Shown here one piece after another: positions 23,495 to 35,000 of a DNA stretch of 64,000 nucleotides (positions are counted from its first letter, which is position 1; each line of letters starts with the position of its first letter). The stretch covers positions 186,001 through 250,000 of the forward strand of contig JANTUC010000015.1 in assembly GCA_026873275.1 (NCBI GenBank), read 5' to 3'. This stretch comes from Pseudopithomyces maydicus. Lineage: Eukaryota; Ascomycota; Dothideomycetes; Pleosporales; Didymosphaeriaceae. The notes beneath the pieces were generated by a model. That model was not told the DNA's origin and searched no databases. It was given only the letters and a program-made list of their open reading frames with translations. A program made the translations under genes and the position numbers.

Positions 23495-23838
23495 CTAAGT
23501 CGAGGAACCGACGAGTATATGCCCAAGCCATTCTTGCAACGTCAAATTCCGAGAGTTGACGCTGCCGCACAGAAGCTTTCGCGATTGCCCTGGCCTTCTT
23601 TTGCGAAATCTCAATGTCTACGTAGAGGCTTACATTTTTCCAGTGCCCCAATGCTCTGCAATTGCTCCATATCGACGTGTGCATGCCCTTCGGCAGGTAT
23701 TTCCAGGTCGCGGAGCTGGCAGCCGCTTTGATAGTGCATTGTTGAACAATTCGCAAGCAGGTCACACGTCAAATCTATTTCGTGAACAAGAACAGGCACG
23801 ACTGAGACAAAATCCCGTTCATTCGCCTCCAAATACAA
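23495..23838 (-). CDS. Possible small two-exon gene (start unresolved)
   Basis: A minus-strand frame entering at about 23838 reads YLEANERDFVSVVPVLVHE through QLQSIGALEK. It reaches a GTAAGCC donor near 23634 and, after a 44-nt intron ending GGCCAG, continues as WQSRKLLCGSVNSRNLTL to a stop at 23495. No ATG was found at the start of the frame, which is open upstream to a tandem duplication at about 23830-23950. The competing unspliced frame (23765-23430) is also open. Weakly supported. Confidence 0.25.
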
Positions 23839-24328
23839 TCCGTGATGCTCAACAAGAAAAGAAAAGGTTAAGCCAAATTGCCGTCCCTCGGACTACAGAT
23901 ACCATCCGCGGGCCCGAACAAGAAAAGAAAGAGTGTAGCTGAATTGCCGTCCTTCAGCTTCAATATGCAATCCGTGATCCCAAAATGCATGTTCAGGCCC
24001 AATGAGCGCACTTGGTGCTTCGTGAAGACACCAGCGCCGGCCTCGTGAGAAAGAAGAACAAACGCAAAGTATACCACATTCCACGCTGCCGGAATTCCAA
24101 AGTCCAGCAACCATAATGCAAGCCAAGAACGAACGCCAGTCCTATACCCAGCTCGTACCGCCAACTTTATTATCACCCAATGGTCCGCGATCGAGGAATG
24201 CGGTCGGCGCTCGTACTGTTATCTGTCTATGATCGATACCGTGACTCGCGTGTATTCGTAGTGTCTCTGTTTCTCTCCAGGTCGACAAGAGACTGCGGGT
24301 GCATGTGTATTGCGGAAAGCGTGGGGCA

Positions 24329-25139
24329 TTAAACGGAGGAAGCGGCGGGATTGCGCAGCTCATCCTAGGAAGAAGTACGGATTAACAATTGTACGCGATC
24401 AGATGGACCATGATTTACCTGTCCAGCCATGCTCGAAGCGATTCCTAGATCCGACGGTGGCCAGGCCCGTCCGCCTCTCCTATACAGCCATCCTAAAGAA
24501 TTGATGCGGATGATCCTCCACATCTTGTCCCTTCTATAGGCCCGGTACGGTTGGAGCAGGGCCCAATCTGGGCCAAACTGGATGCCGGTGGGATCGAAGA
24601 CGAAGCGCCCTTCCCGAGTATAGATGATAAATACCCAGTGGCTATATTGCCAGTAGATATGTGGCTTGTAGTGCATCTCTTTGATCTTCAAGATGAAACC
24701 GGGATCCTGTGCGTTCAACTCTAACGATTGAGGTTAGCACTTCTCATGTTATTCCAAAACGCTGCTTACCCTCTTTCATCTGGTACATATCAAAGGTCAT
24801 GCCCACAGTGTAGCGTACGCACATCGACTTGAGTATCTGGCACTGAAGACGCCGAAAATCCGATGCTGTCTGGCGTCTCTGGCGGCGCTGATTCTCCGGC
24901 AATGCTAGCTCCCGGTCGATATGCTTCTTCATGATACGCCGACATGCGTCATCCAGACGGCGTTTGGATGCGCTCCTGCCTATGAAGCAGTGGCCGCAAA
25001 CAAAGGGACTCCATGGCCGCCTGTTGTTACCCACGACCTTGCAGAGCTCGCAGCGTTCGCCGAGTTGGCAAGCTTGGTCGACGTCGATTTCCGGCCTGGT
25101 GTAAGGCGACCCGCGGCGAGAGGCGTGTACGAACACCAT
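24329..25139 (-). CDS. Hypothetical protein with CX2C-X14-CX2C zinc-binding-like motif
   Basis: Exons 25139..24770, 24720..24419 and 24364..24329 join to an exact 236-codon frame (235 aa). Intron 1 (49 nt) has a textbook GCTAAC branch and TTAG acceptor; intron 2 (54 nt) ends TTCCTAG. Residues about 27-50 carry CELC, 14 residues, then CGHC, which could hold one zinc ion. An Arg/Lys-rich helix (RRLDDACRRIMKKHIDREL) follows, then a C-terminal region rich in Trp/Tyr (IYWQYSHWVFIIYTREGRF). The start is the first ATG in frame. Coding-like sequence continues upstream (PTIAHSFLDLPSDEKA), and a separate frame at 25366-25240 could be a first exon. Not recognised as a known family. Confidence 0.65.
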
Positions 25140-26007
25140 TGCTTTTTCGTCGCTGGGTAGGTCGAGAAACGAATGGGCGATAGTGGGTGTTGTGTGTTGG
25201 GCGACCGAAGAGCGCGCTTTTGTGTACGGCACGGATCATGACCTCCCGACAGCGCGTGCCCGCCTGCTTCAGCCTGGCTCTCTGGTTTCAACTGCCCCGC
25301 AGTACAATCAGTAAGAGCGTTGAACATTAGAGCTTTATTCCCACCTGTTGCCATGGAAATGCTCATTTCGCTGCGAATTGGGTTGACAACTTATCCTGCC
25401 CCGCCAGGTCGCTGTTATTTTGAGGTCCTTACAGTTGCTATGGACTCAGGCTGTAGTAATGAACTTGTAGTTCTTTGAAGGTTCCTAGAGATCTCATCAC
25501 GATCACAGACTGGTATGTTTACCCACAGGTAATTGTCCTGCAAGTATATTCCTGTATTATCTCTCCGAACTTCAAGATCTGTCCTACTTTGCTCCGTCTA
25601 CCATAGTTCTCGCTGTATCCAATATAGCCTCTTCTCCCATAGATTATCCGTTTCGTCAATCTGTCATATACGTCTGCCCCCCGTCGCTTCGCTTGTGTGT
25701 TTGAAGTTTTCGCAATGGGTATGTATCATCGTGCTTATATCTTGTGATTGTCTAAAAAACTGATTCGTCTAGTGATCGAACCTCGAATGAGATTGTTGCT
25801 GAGGTTTTAAAGCCTGCTATCGGTGGTCACCGAATTCGAAGTCATCTTTCGAGACCGATTCAATGGGAACTGGACCGATGTATGCCCACCTGCGTCAAGT
25901 CAACCCATGGCACTACCACCGATTATAACTTCCTCTGTAGAGGAAGCCGGATGCGGACATACCAGACTAAGCATCTCAAGCGCTGCTCTGTTCGTCCCAC
26001 GCCTAGG

Positions 26008-26893
26008 TTATCCGCCCCAGGCGTCTTCTGGACAACCTCCAGGCCAACACAAACCGTCTTCTGCACAGCCAGGCAAGTTGTTGTCGACCTTTATACCATG
26101 TTCGCAACCCTCCACACTAGTGATAACCAGCTCGGGAGAGGGACCCTCACGAATTGTCTGGCAAAACATGCGCGTGAAATGTTCCATGTACATTGGGTGT
26201 AAGCCCCGTCCACGGGCATTTCGCGCACACAGCCCAGATTTTTCCGACTCCGCGAAGATGGAGTTCGAAGCCAATCACATTGTTCTTCTCGATATCATGG
26301 AGCCAAAAAGGGCACAGCGAACGAGCTCTAGGTTCTGGCGATCATTAATTTCCTGCCTTAGGCGGAAATAGATACCATAAATCTTCTTGAGGGACCCTCA
26401 CGAATTTTTTCGCAGAACATTCGCGTGAAGTGTTCCATATACATTGGGTGCATGCCCAATGCACGGGCACAGCGAACGAGCTCTAGATTCTGGCGATCGT
26501 TTACTTCCTGCCTCAGGCGGAAGTAGATACCATGAATTTTCTCGCAGAACATTCGTGTGAAGTGTCCCATGTACATTGGGTGCAAGCCCAGTGCACGGGA
26601 ACAGTGGAAGAGCTCAAGCGGAAGTAGATACCAGGAATCTTCTTCAGGGAAGCGGATGTGGTTATAGGGTCCCCATGCCGTATCTTTTCGCAAAACATGC
26701 GTGTGAAGTGTCCCATGTACATTGGGTGTAAGCCCAATGCACGGGCACAGCGAATACGCTCGAGGTTCTGGCGATCCTTTATGTCCTGCATCAAGCAGAA
26801 GTAGATATCAGGAATCTTCTTCAGGGAAGCGGATGTAGCCAAGAGTCCTTGGTCACTGTATGTCTTTGTCAGACTATGAGAGCCTTGAGCCAT
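26008..26893 (-). pseudogene. Tandem protein-repeat gene, frame-disrupted
   Basis: From ATG 26893 (MAQGSHSLTKTYSDQGLL) the minus strand encodes three to four copies of a roughly 45-residue unit. Its consensus is SLKKIP(D/G)IYFRL, then DRQNLE, RCARALGLHPMYM and HFTRMFCEKI. Matching DNA anchors lie at about 26180, 26431, 26563 and 26712. The second copy lacks about 30 bp, which shifts the frame, and a later copy contains a stop. The last copy continues in frame into a Cys-rich end (VEGCEHGIKV to GGCPEDAWGG) with a stop at 26008. The unit is not a family I know. Either a decayed repeat protein or a gene with exon skipping is possible. Confidence 0.5.
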
Positions 26894-27160
26894 GTCTGAT
26901 TGGTTTTGCTTGGATACAGCTCTCTCTTCCAACTAAGCCAATGTTGCTCATGGCCCAACAGATGAGCGTTCTTCGGTATCGATCGTATGCGATGGTCTAT
27001 TGGTGTATGGGAGAGAGTCTTCCCCTTCTTTCCTCTTTTTCTGGGGATCATAGTTAGCTGGAGAGAGCCTCAACTAACGAGGGGAATTATGTGGCTCAGC
27101 TTACCTTCGCCCTATGGCTATAATGTTGGTCTGGTGCGCTGAACCGTAAACCAGATGGGA

Positions 27161-27712
27161 CTAGCCGGTCCGATTGGAAAGGCTCAAAGGTGCTATGACT
27201 ATGATAGCAGATATAGGACGCCTCTTGTACCTATTGTAGTTCTCGACGACGGGCAATCGAGTCCCAGATTGCTTCCCAGCGGAGTCGAACGCATCGCTGT
27301 GGGCGGTCGTTCTGATTGCATACGCCTGGTGGTAGGAGAAGTACCGCTCTCGAGTGAAAAGCTTTGCTTTCGAGATCGTTTTCATGTAGACACTCTCGTG
27401 GCCGGCCGTGCCTAAATAGTAGAAGTCAGCACACTGATGCATTTCTGCTATCTAAGTTGAATTTGCTCTGACTTCGCAGATGAAGCTGTCCCAACGAGGG
27501 TATAGGATCTTGGATCCTTACGTACCTGAAAAGGCTTTGCGTACTATCTCATCCATATGATATAGGCTCATCACACCCTGGCCATGCATCTCTAAACCTC
27601 CAGTAGACCTACGCTCGCCGTAGCTGGCGTCTAGCAGAACAGAGTGTAAGCGGTCCTGCCATGCTGCCAAACTGTAACGATACGGGTTTCTCAGGCTCAG
27701 CGCCTTCCTCAT
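27161..27712 (-). CDS. Hypothetical protein, 145 aa, two exons
   Basis: Exon 1 is 27712..27526 (MRKALSLRNPYRYSLAAWQD start) and exon 2 is 27411..27161. Together they make an exact 146-codon frame. The 114-nt intron has a GTACGT donor and a TGCTGAC branch with an ATTTAG acceptor. The protein is basic and polar, with an SGTAGHESVYMKTISKAKLF segment across the junction and no membrane span or signal peptide. The frame is open 5' of the ATG as far as an acceptor-like TTTGCAG near 27790, so the start could be further upstream. A trinucleotide repeat at 27822-27872 lies just upstream and may be in the leader. Family unknown. Confidence 0.55.
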
Positions 27713-27821
27713 GCTTTCTCCCGCAGCCAAAGCTCGAAGGGTGGGCCGCTTTCGAATCACCCATACGGCCGATCGAGCTACCTTTCTGCAAACTGTTCGC
27801 TTTTCCCGTCTCTATAGTTAC

Positions 27822-27872
27822 GGTGGTGGTGGTGGTGGTAGTGGTCGTCGTCGTCGTCGCCGCCGCCGCTGC
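27822..27872. repeat. Trinucleotide tract (GGT)n then (CGT/CGC)n
   Basis: About 17 triplets: GGTGGT repeats pass into GTCGTC and then GCCGCC. In one plus-strand frame (27661-27924) it encodes a run of Val followed by Ala. On the minus strand it lies in the probable leader of the 145-aa gene. Confidence 0.85.
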
Positions 27873-28189
27873 CGTACGGACGGGATTGCTAGTATACTCT
27901 TTCAGCTTTCTAGCAAGAGATTAGCGGTCAGGAATGTGATGCCCCAGCTTGATTCCGATGATACGCACCGGAATATGCTGATGAAACGGATGTTCTGCCG
28001 TGGTGTTGTGGTGTTGTGGTGCTTGCCGCGCACGTCACCGACCAGATCGCTGTTCGAATGGCGACTTCCCACTTCGGTAACAGCTCTCTACCGACGCCAA
28101 GAACTTTGATCGCACGCACAATAAACAAATAATTGCAAAATTAATTCAATATAGTGACAAGTGGCCGGCTTGTTGTGAACGCTTAGTCG

Positions 28190-30010
28190 AGTGTCCTCTT
28201 CCTCAAGCCCTGCCAACGGCAAAGGTACTCAATGAAAAAGATGAAAGCCCTGGGGAAGCCAGCTAGTCCGCAGTCAAATTGGACTAGGAGATTTACTGCA
28301 GCTTTGAAACGTCGAAACAATCCTGTTGAAATGTGGTTAGCGATCGAATTCTCAAAGAACATAGCGGTGTGAGAAAAAAGTGCGCATGTCAAACTTGGAA
28401 ACTACCCATGGTGTATCAACGACACCCCTCCCGGGGCGTGTCTCACCAGTGCTCGTATCATCATTGAAAACCCCCAGAGGAACGTGAATATACTGTGCAG
28501 TTGTGCAGGAAGACTTAGCTTGTTGGATGCGATGGTGAAAACCTCGAGCAACTGCAGGCAAGGGTAGCAGTAGCTGGCGACAAAGGAGCTGATACGCTCG
28601 CGGAACTGGATGACCTGGAACGCTGAAGTTAGCAGTGATACTAGAGAATAGATGAACCCCAAAATATTGTCTGATGCCCATCAGAGGCATTCCATGGTCA
28701 CCGCCGGGCACTCACCCGGGACCTCTTCCCGAGCTATTGTGTCGACAAGAGTCGAATTTCGACGCCGATACCATGGAAAACTACCCTCCCAGTACTCAGC
28801 TAGCACCGTTGCCGGTGCTTTGAGCCTCTGAGCCGCTGCCTGGTTCCCTTGAACGCGCAACGTTGAACTCTAGACTGCGCCGGGCAAGCCCTTTCTGCAT
28901 TGACCGAAGTCGTGCCAGAGTTGAAAAACAAAGAATGATCATCATGAGCGCCACCAGAAGAAAATGGGAAGAACTTAGCTTTGATATGAGCGGCTAGTGA
29001 AGCGCGCCATGCCACTGATCTTTGGAGAACTGGGCCTCGATGCGATGAACTGGAAAGGTGGTTAGCGACTGAGTCAACAAAAGGACGGTGTTACGAAAGG
29101 ATAAAGAATGCTCGTCAGAGTTGAAAACTATGATCCCAGTGCTCTATCATCATCGAGCCAAACGTGCTGTACTGTGCTGCGGATGGAATAGGGTGAGACT
29201 TAGCTTGTTGTGGTGTGAGTGTAAAACACTCGAACTGACTGGAAAAGGGCGCGTCGATGTGATGAACTGGAAGAAGACAAGTGGTTAGCGGCTGACTGAA
29301 CAAAAGAAAAGTGATGCGAATGAAGAACAAATGCTCTCAGAGTTGAAAACTATCATCCCAGTGCTCTATCATCATCGAGCCAAACGTGCTGTGCTGTGCT
29401 GTGTGGAATGGGGTGGAACTTAGCTTGTTGTCATGTGAGTGCAACACAATCTGGCCGACTAGAGAAGTGCGCATGGATGTGACGAACTGTATGCAGAAAA
29501 GTGGTTAGCGGCTGACTGTATAGAAGAGTAGTGTCGCAAAATAGGAAAGAATGCTCTCAGAGTTGAAAACTATCATCCCAGTGCTCTATCATCATCGAGC
29601 TGTGCTGTTTTGTGCTGTGTGGAGTGGGGGGGACTTAGCTTGTTTTGATGTGAGTGCCAAACACTCGAGCCGACCATGGACTTGTGGCGCTGTACCGAAG
29701 ATGGAAGCTGCCCGAAGGCGAAGTGCGGAATCCCTGTGCGCTGATCAGTGACTGCTAGTAAGAAACATGCGATAGCGAAGTGATGCGATGGGGTGCTCAT
29801 CAGTGTGCTCAAAGCTTCAGGCCGTTGACAACTCACGCCCACCTGAGCCTGCTAGTCCTCGCAATGTGACCGTCAATCGATAAAGTAAAGTTCTCATGAT
29901 GCCTCAAAATTGAAAAGCTCTCATCACGAGCAAGAAGTGGTGTTGAGTGTGCAGTAGGTGCTTGCAATGGGAGACTTAGCTTGTTGATGTGCAGTGCGCG
30001 CTGCGCAGCC
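28190..30010 (-). repeat. Array of ~6 exon-like units behind one promoter
   Basis: Six diverged copies share the 12-bp core ACTTAGCTTGTT (plus strand; fourth from last is partial) at 28513, 28973, 29198, 29418, 29633 and 29974. Three copies also share a roughly 50-bp block GTTGAAAACTATCATCCCAG followed by TGCTCTATCATCATCGAGC. On the minus strand most units are preceded by CGCTAACCACTT...CAG, a branch site plus 3' splice-like signal (about 29060, 29282, 29502, also 28626 and 28339). They read as related peptides with QQAKS or NKLS cores. The array ends at 28193-28245 in the FFIE-encoding block shared with two other loci. Confidence 0.75.
29573..29897 (-). CDS. Possible 79-aa protein using the promoter-proximal array exon
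   Basis: ATG 29897 starts MRTLLYRLTVTLRGLAGSG. The exon ends at a GTGAGT donor (exon 29897..29837), and the acceptor CTAGCAG at 29752 joins to exon 29751..29573. The joined frame is exactly 80 codons and continues LTDQRTGIPHFAFGQL to a stop. Exon 2 is the first full unit of the array, so downstream units could be alternative terminal or internal exons. The TATA box is about 175 bp upstream. The short peptide has no known motif. The second-unit exon also gives an open frame of about 50 codons (FVTSMRTSLVGQIVLHSH start), which makes the true transcript uncertain. Confidence 0.38.
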
Positions 30011-30070
30011 GCCAGATTTGGTGTCGAGTGAAAGAAGTGGGAGAGGGAGAAGGGAGCTGGAGTGGGGAGG

Positions 30071-30120
30071 CTTTTATACTGCCGTGTGAACGCGCTAGTC
30101 GTACGCTAAATTTCACGTGA
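30071..30120 (-). promoter_or_regulatory. Promoter module copy 1 (TATA, GCGCTAGT, ACGCTA, TCACGTGA)
   Basis: On the minus strand AGTATAAAAG (30080-30071) is preceded upstream by GCGCTAGT (30092-30099), ACGCTA (30103-30108) and the palindrome TCACGTGA (30113-30120). The same elements recur in the same order near 36.36 and 39.99 kb. The CACGTG core is a known binding site type for bHLH factors; assignment here is inference. Confidence 0.6.
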
Positions 30121-30864
30121 TAGAGGACAGCAGCGTCCCCAGGCCGTCTGTGCGCTCACAAGGGACTGAGGATAGTCGGTGAACACGCAGGTGATAGAGA
30201 ACTGGCAGTATATGCCTTGAGACAGTGGGTGAAGCGGATAATGGCCACTGCTTTACGGATGTGCATACGCGGTCTTACAGAAACTGTTTACCTTACAGTG
30301 CGCAGCTTTTCATCGAGAGGCAGGATGATGCCCTCTCTTCGTAGAAATGTCCTAGTGCTCCTTTGCTAAGATGGCACTCGTGCAATTACCCGCCCACCGC
30401 TCTAACAGACTGTGGTTGCAGATTCAGTTCTTCCGCTTCGACATCTGTATGTCGGGTCGCTCTGATTTCTTGCGCACTCTTCGCTCATGTTCAACATGGA
30501 ATCTTGCCCGCCATGTGATCACCCCATTTTGAGAGGCTTCCAGAGACATCTACTTGCGTGAAGGTGGGAAGGAGCAGAAAATCTTACATAGATGGAGACT
30601 TTCCATGGGAAGAGAAATTTAGGAGCTCGCAAGGTCAGTTTCAATGTAACGCAGCGCGAAGAGAAATATCAAACGTTTCCGATGTCTCAGTTTGAATTTG
30701 AAAAGACCACATGGATATTGCAAAACAACCAATGCAAACCGTAGTTCGGCTGAGAACATGGACTTCTATTCATTATATAATTTTTTCTCAATGTACCTCT
30801 ATCTAGATTATGACCGATATCGCCTTATTTGTGTCCCTTTCCCTCCTTTCCATTTTTTCTAGCC

Positions 30865-31134
30865 TCAAGATTGCATCTCAGTATGCGACACGTCAATAGA
30901 GTGACAGGCAGGCCTACGACCGGTGTCCAGCTGTTGGCAGATCAAGATCGGTAGACAGTGTTTGTAGACGCTGTGTGTAAGGTCCAGACGGCATAGCGCT
31001 AGGCGTGTGGTTGAGAATCTTTGACGGGACGGCTCGGTGCCTGCTTTGCGGCGACTCGAAACGGTGATGTACCCATTCGGTTGGGCTCTTGATTCGATCC
31101 TATAAACGTGATTGCCGTTAGATATATGCAACAT
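30865..31134 (-). CDS. Hypothetical ORF, 89 aa
   Basis: ATG 31134 to a stop at 30865. The sequence (MLHISNGNHVYRIESRAQPN) is balanced and basic, without membrane spans or known motifs. A TTATAG acceptor-like site early in the frame raises the chance that the true first exon is elsewhere. No supporting neighbour. Confidence 0.28.
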   Translation of the reverse strand: MLHISNGNHVYRIESRAQPNGYITVSSRRKAGTEPSRQRFSTTRLALCRLDLTHSVYKHCLPILICQQLDTGRRPACHSIDVSHTEMQS

Positions 31135-31139
31135 ACGAG

Positions 31140-32246
31140 AAAACTGAACAAGGATTCACATACATGCTAGCCATCCACCCAAGTATGTATATGTGTACTG
31201 TAGAGCGGCTTCAAAAGAGAAGCTCGGATTAGCAGCACAAAAGTATCGCCAACTCACAGAGATGCATTCAGTGAGAAGGCCTGCGTTTGTGGAACAGATG
31301 GTCCGCTTCTTGAAGTGTCATTTGAACTGTCTACTAGTTGCGGTTCGGGAGTGCAACGCTAGGACGAGTTCCTCTGTAACTGAATCAGCAAAGGAGAACG
31401 AAACGGTTTGTCGGGTAGGTTTATACCGGTTGCCCCACACTTACTTTACCCATGTAAAGCTCTCCAAGCATCTACGGCAGTCTCCAGTTGTTATATTAAG
31501 GCAACAGGCAGCGACGTGGTACCTTCGACGCGTGTGCGGCAAGAGGACGCTTGTTGTTATTGCGATAGCCTCCACTCTGACGTGTTTGTCTTGCATCTAA
31601 CAGGTGGTAGATTGCGTGTAGATTCGCTACCAGAGAGCTGGTTGGGCGGGATCGTGCTACCCTGAACCCTTCATTGGGTTTGGAGAACCAGAGTTACTTG
31701 TGTTTCCTCGCCTGGTATGAGCGAATTATTTTGAGATCTGATCATGTTAGCATTAGAAGTTGAATTGTGCTCTCGAATCGTTGTAGAATGAATCGAGATC
31801 TGTGTCTTGTGGGTTATGTCTAAACACCAGGGGATATTGTGATGTAAACAGCGGAGCAAAAAAGAGTGGCTTCGGACAGCATGGTCACACATGAAACGAC
31901 TGTACCAGTTAAATCACCAGGAGACCGGGTGTATCTTGATGGAGGTTTTTCCGCCGTCAGCTCTTTGTGTTGCGGCCTTGAAACACCTGTGGCATTGTGG
32001 ATTGTCGGGAAACGGCAGCTCTGTCTACGAGTGATTACAAGATCACCGGTAAAGAGTATATCGCATGAAGCTCAGCTTGAGTCCTTGCATGTTGCTCTAG
32101 AAGATGTCAGGTCTGTTCCGAGATCGCGGTAAAGGTGGTCTTACATGGAAAGCTGTTCTCCCACGCACTCCGCAGAGTATATAGTCTCTCCGGTCAGAGA
32201 TAGCGAATGGATGCCGACTTGGCGAACAAAACGCTACTGGTGACGA
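31140..32246. other. No supported gene
   Basis: A plus-strand frame at 31193-31600 (135 codons, start MYCRAASKEKLGLAAQKYRQ) and shorter overlapping frames are present. They lack splice, motif or repeat support. A TTTATACC element at about 31418 could be a TATA box of either strand. Confidence 0.3.
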
Positions 32247-32866
32247 TTACAGGTTGAGTGTTTGTGCCAGACAAGAGACGGGGTAGAGGATCGCTACGCA
32301 CGTACGATGCTCGATTTGTGCCTGTAGTCTGTTGTCAGCTATGTAGCTCCGTACACAACTCATTATATACAGCAATTCAAATGAGCTCAGACAAATGTTA
32401 TGTGGCGAGACGCACATCTGTGCGATTGATCGATGGGAACCCGGGGTAATCAGGCCGGGTAACTCATAAAGGTCTCTTGAAATCATCTCTGCAGGTTGGA
32501 GTATGGAAAGACGCAGGGGACTCACCATATTGGTATTTGTTATGGCGATGACGGGGTGTCGACGCCGATGCGATAGGAAGAACCTCGTGGCGATCCAGGA
32601 TGAACCGATGAGCTGTAAGGATGTTGCGCAGAGCCATCGATTGGAACGAGCGGGGAAAGTCGAAGCACATGTGTTTTTTGTATGAGCGAGCTAATTGTCA
32701 GAGAAGCGAGGAGGACCGAGGACGTATACGGAGTGATGTAGCTACCAGTGGTCGTGTCGATGACATCTGGACCCAGCAGTCGCTCCGTGTCGAGGTGGCC
32801 TAGATACAGTGCCGCCGCAGCTCCCACCTTGACTCTAAAATTTGAATTTTGAGCCTGTGTTTGCAA
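32247..32866 (-). CDS. Hypothetical protein, at least 175 aa, 5' end unresolved
   Basis: Exons <32866..32746, 32690..32526 and 32488..32247 stay in one frame. The product runs from SNFRVKVGAAAALYLGHL through SYKKHMCFDFPRSFQSM and RFILDRHEVLPIA to a stop after LAQTLNL. Intron 1 is 55 nt with GTAGCT...ATTAG. Intron 2 is only 37 nt (GTGAGT...CTGCAG), short for fungi. No ATG opens the first exon. An upstream ATG exon at about 33021 (MRILKALKDSFSIPVKVG) would splice in phase to an acceptor at about 32854, but its donor is weak. Mixed hydrophobic character, no clear membrane span. Family unknown. Confidence 0.5.
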
Positions 32867-33169
32867 TATGAGTGTTGTTCCCGGGTCTCGTGTCGGTGTT
32901 GTGCGAGGTGCGCGAGCGCGCGCTTCGTCTAGCCCAGTTCAACCTTTCACTGCAGGTGCACGCAAGCTCAACCCGACTTTGACCGGAATTGAGAAAGAGT
33001 CTTTCAATGCTTTCAAAATCCGCATTCTACCTGTATGTAATCTGGATCGTCCTGCCGTCGCAAAGTTTTTCGAGATCACGACTTGACTTAGTCGTGTGAA
33101 GCCCGTTTCCCACACTCTCCGTACTGCGCGCCATACCTTCCGGCGTGAACTTCATTCTGCACTCAACAA

Positions 33170-33445
33170 TTGAATCCTACTGATCTCATACAGGGTTTTC
33201 CTTCCATGAATTGGCATATCTTCGGAGTTCACAGTGAGAATCACATTCACGCCCGCACTCATGTACACATCTGCATTCACGTCAATGGCCACACCCACGT
33301 TCAAAGTTGTGTCGACTTTCACAACTTCATCCACGTCTACATCCTCTACGTGTTGATATTCCCATTCACATCCACAAATACATATATACTAATGTCAACT
33401 TCGACATTATGTTTACATCCACATCTACATCTATAACTAAGATTA
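33170..33445. repeat. Degenerate hexamer repeat (CACATC / GTCTAC-like)
   Basis: A loose six-base periodicity of CACATTCAC, TCCACGTC and TACATC motifs spans about 270 bp. It gives His/Thr-rich plus-strand and Val/Asp-rich minus-strand translations. Treated as simple repeat, not a gene. Confidence 0.6.
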
Positions 33446-34132
33446 AATCAACACCAATATCCATAATATATCTACGTTTCCAGCTTCACGTAGCAGCTAC
33501 CTCAACCAGACTACTACAGCGCCTGCCTCCCACTACGTCCAAAACCATAATCACATTTACTTGCCGTCAACATGTGTACTATTTTCATACTCAGATATAC
33601 CGTGTGTGGCCACATCAAGACGTCGACTCGCCGTTGTTTCAGAGGGAGAAGATGCCCGTATGAAACGGAAGTGAGGTCCCCGATCCAGGGGCTCTGCGTT
33701 CCCTGCAGGAATAATGCTTAAGATAATGAGAATTTGACTGGACGAAGAGGGAGGCCATCGAGGGCTCGTATGGCAGTATTTCGACGTGACTGTCAAGGTC
33801 TGTCTTGTAACTTTGGGTCTGAATTTCGAAATAAACGGCGAGGCTGTCGACAGGCTGCTTTTCAGTAAGGGTATTGGCATCAATGTGCGGATAACTTACT
33901 GGGTAGTTTGATAATAAGAATTGATTTACTAGGCTTCTTAGCGTTCGATGTATGTTTGAATGTTGTCCTCCTTGTCATGGGGCTAGTATAAAGAACTCAT
34001 AGCAGCTTGCTTGCGGTGAGGTGCTGTACGAAAATCCGTGGCTAGGTTCCCGCATTCCTTCGCTCGTCATGCTAGCGAAACGAGCTTCCGAGTTTCTGTG
34101 AGGGTGGTCCAAAAATCCGTCTCTCTTGGGTA

Positions 34133-34402
34133 TTATAGAAAACTTGCACACGAGCTGTGCGCGCATGCTGGTGTCCTACTCATGGCAGAACAGGTCTGCC
34201 AGAGTGGCATACATGGCTCTTGTATCTTTTCCCTCACCACTGACATCTCCCTTTCGGTCCTTTTATGCAGCTTCGACAGTGCACCTTTCCAGTCCTCGAG
34301 AGTAATGCCCCAAAGATCGGCGCGTGGTCTTTGACGTGCTTCGACTGCGGCCACAGCCACACCGGGCTCGTGTTGGTAATAGGCGACGCTGATACAGAGC
34401 AT
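34133..34402 (-). CDS. Hypothetical ORF, 89 aa
   Basis: First ATG of a 130-codon open frame is at 34402; the frame is open upstream to 34522 without an ATG. Residues include HEPGVAVAAVEARQRPRADL and LEDWKGALSKLHKRTEREMS, which is convincing amphipathic protein sequence. A GCC-rich, Pro/Arg-encoding leader lies at about 34630-34700 on the same strand and resembles the leaders of other small genes here. An upstream exon is likely but unresolved. Confidence 0.35.
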   Translation of the reverse strand: MLCISVAYYQHEPGVAVAAVEARQRPRADLWGITLEDWKGALSKLHKRTEREMSVVREKIQEPCMPLWQTCSAMSRTPACAHSSCASFL

Positions 34403-35000
34403 ACTGATGGGCCATCGCTTAGATTCGCGATCTCTGCTGGCACCTCTGCTCTCCTGCCGTTCTTCGGGCCTATATGAACCTGTATTGTGCTTAAACCTCT
34501 CCTCTGTCGGCCTTCTCGACAAGAACGACTGCGTATCTCATAGGGTGGTATTGACATGTCCCTCTGTGCAACGATTTGGATGCGATGATCGAAGCAGCAG
34601 GGGTTCCTTCAGGTCGCGGTAGAACAGAGCGGCGGCGGCGGCGATCGACGGGCGGCGGGAGCGGGCGGCGAGAGACGGCGACGGGTGGGGAAAACGATGG
34701 CGGCGAGAGCAGTGAGACTGTAGAAGGGTATTCTTAGTCCTAATGTAAGCTATCAGTTAGAGTTTGGAGGTCATGTCGGCTTTGTGATGCTTTTGAGTGG
34801 TCGCAACTCACTGTTGTCTTTGAAAAGTTGGGCCACAGGGCGGCCTCCAGTGATCACTTCGCGTCTGCTAAGTTGTATAAGTCGTACGGGGTATTAAACA
34901 GGCCCCTGATTCTGCTACAGAGATCTTTAAGGTGTGTACAAAGGATGTGACTGCGGATAACCATTCGCATAAGGTGTCAACACCAACGCAGGTGGAGTAG

